Source of the DNA: Chrysopilus asiliformis
Taxonomy: Eukaryota; Arthropoda; Insecta; Diptera; Rhagionidae
Direction of reading: 5' to 3'
Assembly: GCA_964034945.1 (NCBI GenBank)
Contig: OZ035960.1
Location: forward strand, 17,782,403 to 17,846,402
DNA length: 64,000 nucleotides
Shown: positions 59,408 through 64,000 of the stretch, in pieces
How the letters are laid out: the number at the start of each line of letters is the position of its first letter
Position numbering within the stretch: the first letter of the stretch is position 1
The notes under the pieces: generated by a model
What the model was told of the DNA's origin: nothing
The model's database searches: none
Seen by the model: the letters and a program-made list of their open reading frames with translations, nothing else
Position numbers and translations under genes: made by a program

Positions 59408-59960
59408 TATACCCGTGTGGTGAAACCAAAGGATATATTAACTTTGCTTTACCATTTGTAACGCCAAGATCCCGTCATCACACATAAAAATGAATTACAC
59501 CAGTGTGTTTAGAATGATAAAAAAAAGTTGAATTTAGCATGTCCGTCCGTCCGTCTGTCCGTCCGTTCTTCTGTGGCGCGGATTGCGGGCGCACGGATTG
59601 AGCTAGAGACTTGAAATTTTGCTTGGATCCGTTTTTCGTAAAATGCGAGGCTAAGTTCGTTAATGGGCAAAAATGGACCATTAGGGGGGTACCCCCCATA
59701 CAAACGAAAATGTTTTTTGTGAATATCTTAAAGACAGTGCATCTTATCAAAAAAGTCCAAGAACAAAAGTTATTTAGGATATGATTCTACATCAAAATCC
59801 GATTGGAATAAATTTTAAAAAATCTTATTGGAAAATTTGGCTTCAAAGTGGAATTTTGATACAACTGTTCACCGTTCACTTAAACTTCGAACAATATCAT
59901 ATCACCATACGGGTTTTCAATAATTGCCAGATTTGCAATTATAGCTTTTGTTATGTTTTT
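59408..59960 (+). mobile_element. DINE-1-like element, copy 3, with a short microsatellite
   Basis: Begins TATACCCGTGTGGTGAAACC and follows the same body as copies 1 and 2, but the microsatellite is only about 30 bp (59540-59570) and a 15-bp segment near ATTCTACAT is missing. It lies only 340 bp downstream of copy 2 in the same orientation. Confidence 0.8.
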
Positions 59961-60407
59961 CTTCAAAAACAGTCCCTAGTAAAGTGACTAACTAAAATTG
60001 TTCAACTTTATTTTTTCTTATATGTTGCATTCTAAGAAAAATACAATTTTCTAAATTATTATCTTATAATTTCACCCCACATTCTGTAGGCTTTCCGATG
60101 ATGAAGGCCCACCGGGGAAAGCCAGGTAAATCTCCATGGCAGGTCAACGGTGATTATTCTGCTATATCCAACTTCCTTTTTTAAAAAAAGTTAATAAGTT
60201 TCTCCACTGCGGTCATGTCAAAATTCTGACATTTCGGTAGTCAAAAATTATTTAATTTCAGAAAAATGCACGTTCAATTTCAGCAAAAAAACCGAAAAAA
60301 CAGCTTTCTCCACCTAACGGTGAGATGATACATTTCTTACACAATTAAACCTCCTATGATGAAAAGTTTTATTAAAGTCGAATTTGGATAACTGCAAAAC
60401 TTCTATA

Positions 60408-60475
60408 AGTTAGACCCGTGGGACGAACCCGTGGGACGAACCCGTGAGATCCCACTTATCCAGGTCTGACTGTAT
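60408..60475. repeat. Short tandem repeat near a pogo-like end
   Basis: GACCCGTGGGACGAACCCGT shows a 13-bp unit (ACCCGTGGGACGA) repeated about two and a half times. The following ATCCAGGTCTGACTGTAT looks like a single pogo/Tigger-type end; the partner end was not found. The wider 59961-60876 stretch also holds a dispersed-repeat copy (60600-60760) and no gene. Confidence 0.5.
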
Positions 60476-60876
60476 GTTGAATTCTTTTATAAATACAAAA
60501 ACATTTAATAGTTAGCTCAAGTACTAACTGAAGCAGAAAGTTGAAATTTGGCACAGAACATCCTTTACATATCAAAACGTTAACTTCTTCCGAAAATGCG
60601 AAAAAATGAACCATTCCTTCTCTCCCCTCCCATAAAAATGAAAAAAATTTCGCGATTTTCTCGAAAATAGTTCGTTTTTTTTAAATTGAACAAAAAGTGT
60701 TTCGAATATGATTCCACATAACTTTTCCATACATCAAAATTCAATTGGAGACACTTTTCGAAAATCTAATTGGATTGCATGACTCCAATTGGAGTTCGCA
60801 GTCAACGATAACAGCATTGAAATGCAAAAAACCGAGTCAAAATTGGTTGATCTTTGCTGGTAGAGCGTGATCTTGT

Positions 60877-61637
60877 AGCCCTATCACACCTAAGTCTATT
60901 TGGTCTTAAAATTGTATAAATATGAGAAATAGATCTATGGGAAAGAGATAGGACAATTGACTGCGGAAAAATCGGGCAGAGAAAAATGTATTGTATTTCC
61001 TTTGTTTACACAATTGAGTCGAAAAGTTATACCGCAAATATTTTTCGAGCAGAGTGGCGCTAAATTAAAAAAATTAATGGCGCTAAATTTAAAAATTGAG
61101 CTCATACTAATTGAAAAAACTGGTTTTTACCGTTTACAGAGTATTAGACGAATTGAGAAGAATATTTAATTTTTCTATGCGTTTATTCGTCCAAAAATTG
61201 ATATTGAAAGTTGATCTCAAAACTTAACACGTTCGTGACATCGTGTACCACTGGTGGTACATGTACAGTTTTTTAAAACCGCGCGAGTAAATAGTGCGGT
61301 AGTTTTTTTGTGGAAGTAATATAAAAACACGCAACGTGTACCACGAATGGCGCACAACCGCCAGAAAACAAATCGCTCGTATACCACCCGTGGTACACGA
61401 TGTCCAAATGTAAAAAAAGTTGAAAAAGCAAATGTCACGAACGTGTTAAGTGTGCCAATTTATAAAGGCAAACGTAAATTTTCAGCGCATTTGATCTTAA
61501 ATTCGAGAAGTTGGTCTGAAGTATATCGGGTCGCCCTTTTCTAAAAAATATATTTATCCTTCTCTTACCAATGGAGAATCATCATTTACTATTTTAATTT
61601 AAAATTTAAGGCCAAATCATCTTAGGTGTGAGGGGCT
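60877..61637. mobile_element. TIR element carrying a nested TTAA MITE
   Basis: The left end AGCCCTATCACACCTAAGTC then TATTTGGTCTTAAA and the reverse complement of the right end, AGCCCCTCACACCTAAGATG then ATTTGGCCTTAAA, form a TIR of about 34 bp with several mismatches. The MITE at 61224-61449 lies inside; without it the element is about 540 bp. A 70-codon frame (60957-61169) is present but not recognised. Confidence 0.75.
61224..61449. mobile_element. TTAA-flanked MITE (piggyBac-like), TIR CACGTTCGTGACAT
   Basis: Starts TTAACACGTTCGTGACAT and its right end mirrors TTAACACGTTCGTGACAT with one possible difference at the inner edge. Inside each end sits a hairpin: GTACCACTGGTGGTAC on the left and TACCACCCGTGGTA on the right. 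It is 226 bp. Frames on both strands through it are palindrome mirror images. Confidence 0.9.
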
Positions 61638-61680
61638 TTTGAGAAAGGTAAGAATAAAATAAAGTAAAATAACACTGATA

Positions 61681-61832
61681 AGGGACTGTCCATAAAACAC
61701 GTAACGATAATTTTCGACCTTTCGAATCCCCTTCCCCAACCCTTAGCGATATTTTATATAGAGTTTAGTACGGCCGTCACTGCCGCAGACCCTTCCCACC
61801 TAAAAGTGTGACGTATTTTATGGATTGACCCT
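61681..61832. mobile_element. Small TIR element, ends AGGGACTGTCCATAAAACACG
   Basis: The left end AGGGACTGTCCATAAAACAC then GTAACG and the reverse complement of the right end, AGGGTCAATCCATAAAATAC then GTCACAC, agree at most positions. The interior is CCCTTCCCC-rich. An isolated right arm of the same family is at 54478-54506 and a possible arm is near 41145. The 152-bp unit is non-coding. Confidence 0.75.
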
Positions 61833-62862
61833 AAAACAAAAATCGTCATAATATTAATTTTTCTGGTTTCATCCCTTAAATAAGTTACTCATTCCACAAA
61901 ATCGAATAAATTACGATGCCAGTAGCTATGTTTAAAATCATTTTTTTCTCGTATCTAATTTAAAAATTACAAAAATATCCAAGAGAATCCGACATTCGGA
62001 AACAGAATAAATTTCCTTTACAGATTTATCATAAAACTGAACTGCTTGCCAAAATCGAATATTATGACAAATTGTTTTACTTCGTCGAAGCAATTCGTTA
62101 AATTAAAAAATATCTCTGAGATTTTACCATTATTTTACCTGTAAAATCTTTGCTAATTAAGGTGAAATGAAAATGGATATCATATTTCTTCTGTTTTCAG
62201 GTGTTTTACTCAGAAATTGCAATATAGAAATATAGGGGTTGCTAAAAGATTCATATAGATATATCGGCTAAAGATAAAAAAAAATTTATCTTTCGGTTGG
62301 AAATTGTGTTAAATGCTTTAGTTATTCTGATTTACTATAGACAATTGCTTGTATATAAATTGTATATGCATATATTGTGAAATTACCATTCCTTGGAGTT
62401 ATACGGGTAAGTTTATATTTTGAAGCAAAATTCAATTGGATTTACCCTGTACGTATAGTTGATTTAAAGTTGTATTATAGGGGTACAACATTGGTAATTT
62501 CTCTTCATTGCCACCCATTACTCCTTATAGACTTCATTGCCTTGTTAACATTCATTTCGTTCATTTAAAGTGAAACTCTCACTTAAGCTTAAGTTCGCAT
62601 AAAATATTCCAGTCACACCGTTCCATCAATTTATATCCTGCAATGGTGAATAATTAATTGACTCTGGGGTGCTGTATTTTCGAGACGGATTTCTAATGTA
62701 CGTGTGTACCTTGTAACCATCTGTATTACCTGTAATACTCGTGAATGCGCGATTTCCATTAGGTTTCACCTGAATGCGACGCTTATTTATGATCAAGTGA
62801 AATGTGCGGAGATATACGAGTACAAGTATTACACCGGCGATGAGTAAACGCGGCGGCGACGT
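61833..62862. other. No gene or repeat seen; downstream flank of the candidate exon
   Basis: A+T-rich. On the minus strand the region following the exon stop shows no canonical AATAAA close by; AATAAG-like sequence lies near 62800. Nothing else was supported. Confidence 0.4.
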
Positions 62863-63207
62863 CTAACCAATAAGATTCACATCGTACCTCATATAGTCAC
62901 GTTTTTTTTTCCTATACCTAAATGCCATTAGAGACATTAAGAGTAATGAAGTCGCTATAAAAACTAACGCGATTTCATTTCCTGGACTCACTTCATTCCT
63001 CAACCCCAAAAAATCCGATGGATCTTCTCGCTGACTGTTTATAAATGTCGGTATACGTATAAAATGTTGCATGCTAATAGGAAATGTCTGCTCCCGATAT
63101 AATTCGTTTTGAAATTCACCTCTTACCCGATTAGTCACCAAGCCTTTTAAATTAAACACACAAAAGAACTCCAGATGATCCATTTTGTGTACCTTTACAA
63201 GGTGGGG
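62863..63207 (-). CDS. Possible terminal exon of a single-pass membrane protein (partial gene)
   Basis: The frame is open from a plausible 3-prime splice site, TTCCCATTCTAG, ending at 63208, to a TAG stop at 62863; the ATG at 63183 is internal to it. The last 57 residues contain an acidic stretch (REDPSDFLGLRNEV), a hydrophobic helix of about 18 residues (ALVFIATSLLLMSLMAF), then RYRKKKRDYMRYD and a short end. A helix followed by a basic cluster is the usual stop-transfer pattern, with the N-terminal side outside the cell and a tail of about 17 residues inside. A later acceptor (ATAAACAG, ending near 63043) could shorten the exon to TM plus tail. I do not recognise the protein. Upstream exons would lie beyond 64000. 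Unlike other frames here it lies in no visible repeat and is not of low complexity. Confidence 0.5.
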   Translation of the reverse strand, partial: PHLVKVHKMDHLEFFCVFNLKGLVTNRVRGEFQNELYREQTFPISMQHFIRIPTFINSQREDPSDFLGLRNEVSPGNEIALVFIATSLLLMSLMAFRYRKKKRDYMRYDVNLIG

Positions 63208-63688
63208 CTAGAATGGGAATACTTAAATTCAGACTCAAGCTTTATCGATTTAAGGAAATAATGTTGATTTGGGGGAGAAAAAAAAACACCGAATTGAGCT
63301 GTTATTTCATGTGATTGGCGACTTTTGGTTCTCAATCGGTATTAAGTGTTTGGCAACACGAAACTGAAAAGTGCCCAGAAAATAACACTAGATAAATTGG
63401 ACTCGGAACACCATTTCTATTTGTTCTTTTTTTATTTTTCTTTTTTTACATTAGCATGTTTTACGTTTAAAGTGTTGATAAATCTGCCATAAGTGCTCTC
63501 GAGCTTTTCAACTATTCATGATAGTTTCCAATTTTAAATAAACAAATATGTTGACAAAAACAATGGATTGACATTTTCGTACTTATATTATATACAAGCA
63601 TAAGAATCATATAGGAGTCATTTCATTTCTCAACTGAGTCTCAACCGTAAATCAAAACTAATTTATTTAAATATATTTAGAACCGTTA
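63208..63688. other. No gene seen; would be intron of the candidate gene
   Basis: A+T-rich sequence upstream (on the minus strand) of the candidate splice acceptor. Stops occur in all minus-strand frames. Confidence 0.4.
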
Positions 63689-64000
63689 AGCCCGGTTTAT
63701 ACACTTTAAGTAACTCGCGGCAAGTAAAGAGAGGCAAGTAGTTTGCTTAGTTTACACGTTGCAAGTAAATCACTTCAAGTAGAATGACAGCCGAACGAAA
63801 ACATAACCTAAAATTTTCTGAGAAAAAATATTACGACACTTTTTTGTAGAAAAATTTCCGAATTTCGACCTAAAACTGTTTGTTGCCGACGAGTTTTTTA
63901 TACCCTTGTTGTTTTTTCCTTAAAATGTTACGTCGTCCCCTGGCAAAGCAGCAAATATAAAATAAACCGAAACACACACACATAAAACCACCTCTTTTGT
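63689..64000. mobile_element. Probable left part of another TIR element, cut by the window
   Basis: AGCCCGGTTTATACACTTTA followed by repeated GCAAGTA motifs (GGCAAGTAAAG, GGCAAGTAG, GCAAGTAAATC) has the look of a MITE end with subterminal repeats, similar in style to the CCCGGCCTTTACACGCG end at 22911. No right end is present in the window, so this rests on style alone. Confidence 0.45.

Overview
This is A+T-rich, gene-poor nuclear DNA from an animal, most likely an insect and probably a dipteran. The clues are many short terminal-inverted-repeat (TIR) transposon remnants, Helentron/DINE-1-type repeats carrying GTCT or GTCC microsatellites, and a mariner-type transposase relic of a kind common in insects. 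One repeat family opens with TATACCC...GGGTATA like the Drosophila INE-1/DINE-1 element. No rRNA, confident tRNA, CRISPR array, operon or prokaryotic gene organisation is visible. Most open frames are short, lie inside repeats or are of low complexity, and I did not call them genes. The species cannot be fixed from sequence alone.

Only one stretch looks like an ordinary host gene: a possible last exon on the minus strand at about 62863-63207, encoding one membrane-spanning helix and a short basic tail. The other coding material is transposon-derived: a broken, internally deleted mariner-like transposase (46220-47413, minus) inside a recognisable element, and the C-terminal half of a DDE-like transposase (50287-50928, minus) inside an element with perfect 29-bp TIRs.

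Layout. 1-9400: a TIR element seen twice (1-240, 3879-4338), a near-perfect foldback (609-1033), two Helentron copies (1264-1636, 8538-8865) and a TTAA-flanked MITE. 9400-19100: mostly unique intergenic or intronic sequence with small TIR elements, two units of a 121-bp repeat and several hairpins. 19100-31600: further MITEs, a Helentron and an eight-unit 121-bp tandem array (28440-29345). 31600-43500: a long hairpin (31624-31880), Helentrons, a DINE-1-like element, a pogo-type MITE inside a Helentron, and a cluster of repeats at 42011-43478. 45360-52730: the densest transposon block, with a three-level nest (Helentron end inside hAT-like inside mariner), the 1.37-kb DDE element and a hAT-like element with a perfect 8-bp target duplication. 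54780-61832: dispersed repeats, further MITEs and two DINE-1-like copies. 62863-64000: the candidate exon and the start of one more MITE.

There is no pathway to describe. The window records successive transposon insertions. The points most worth following are the 1.37-kb DDE element, two different 3-prime ends on one Helentron body, a set of TTAA-flanked MITEs with unrelated TIRs, and the candidate membrane-protein exon. All coordinates and alignments were made by eye, so ends may be off by a few bases.
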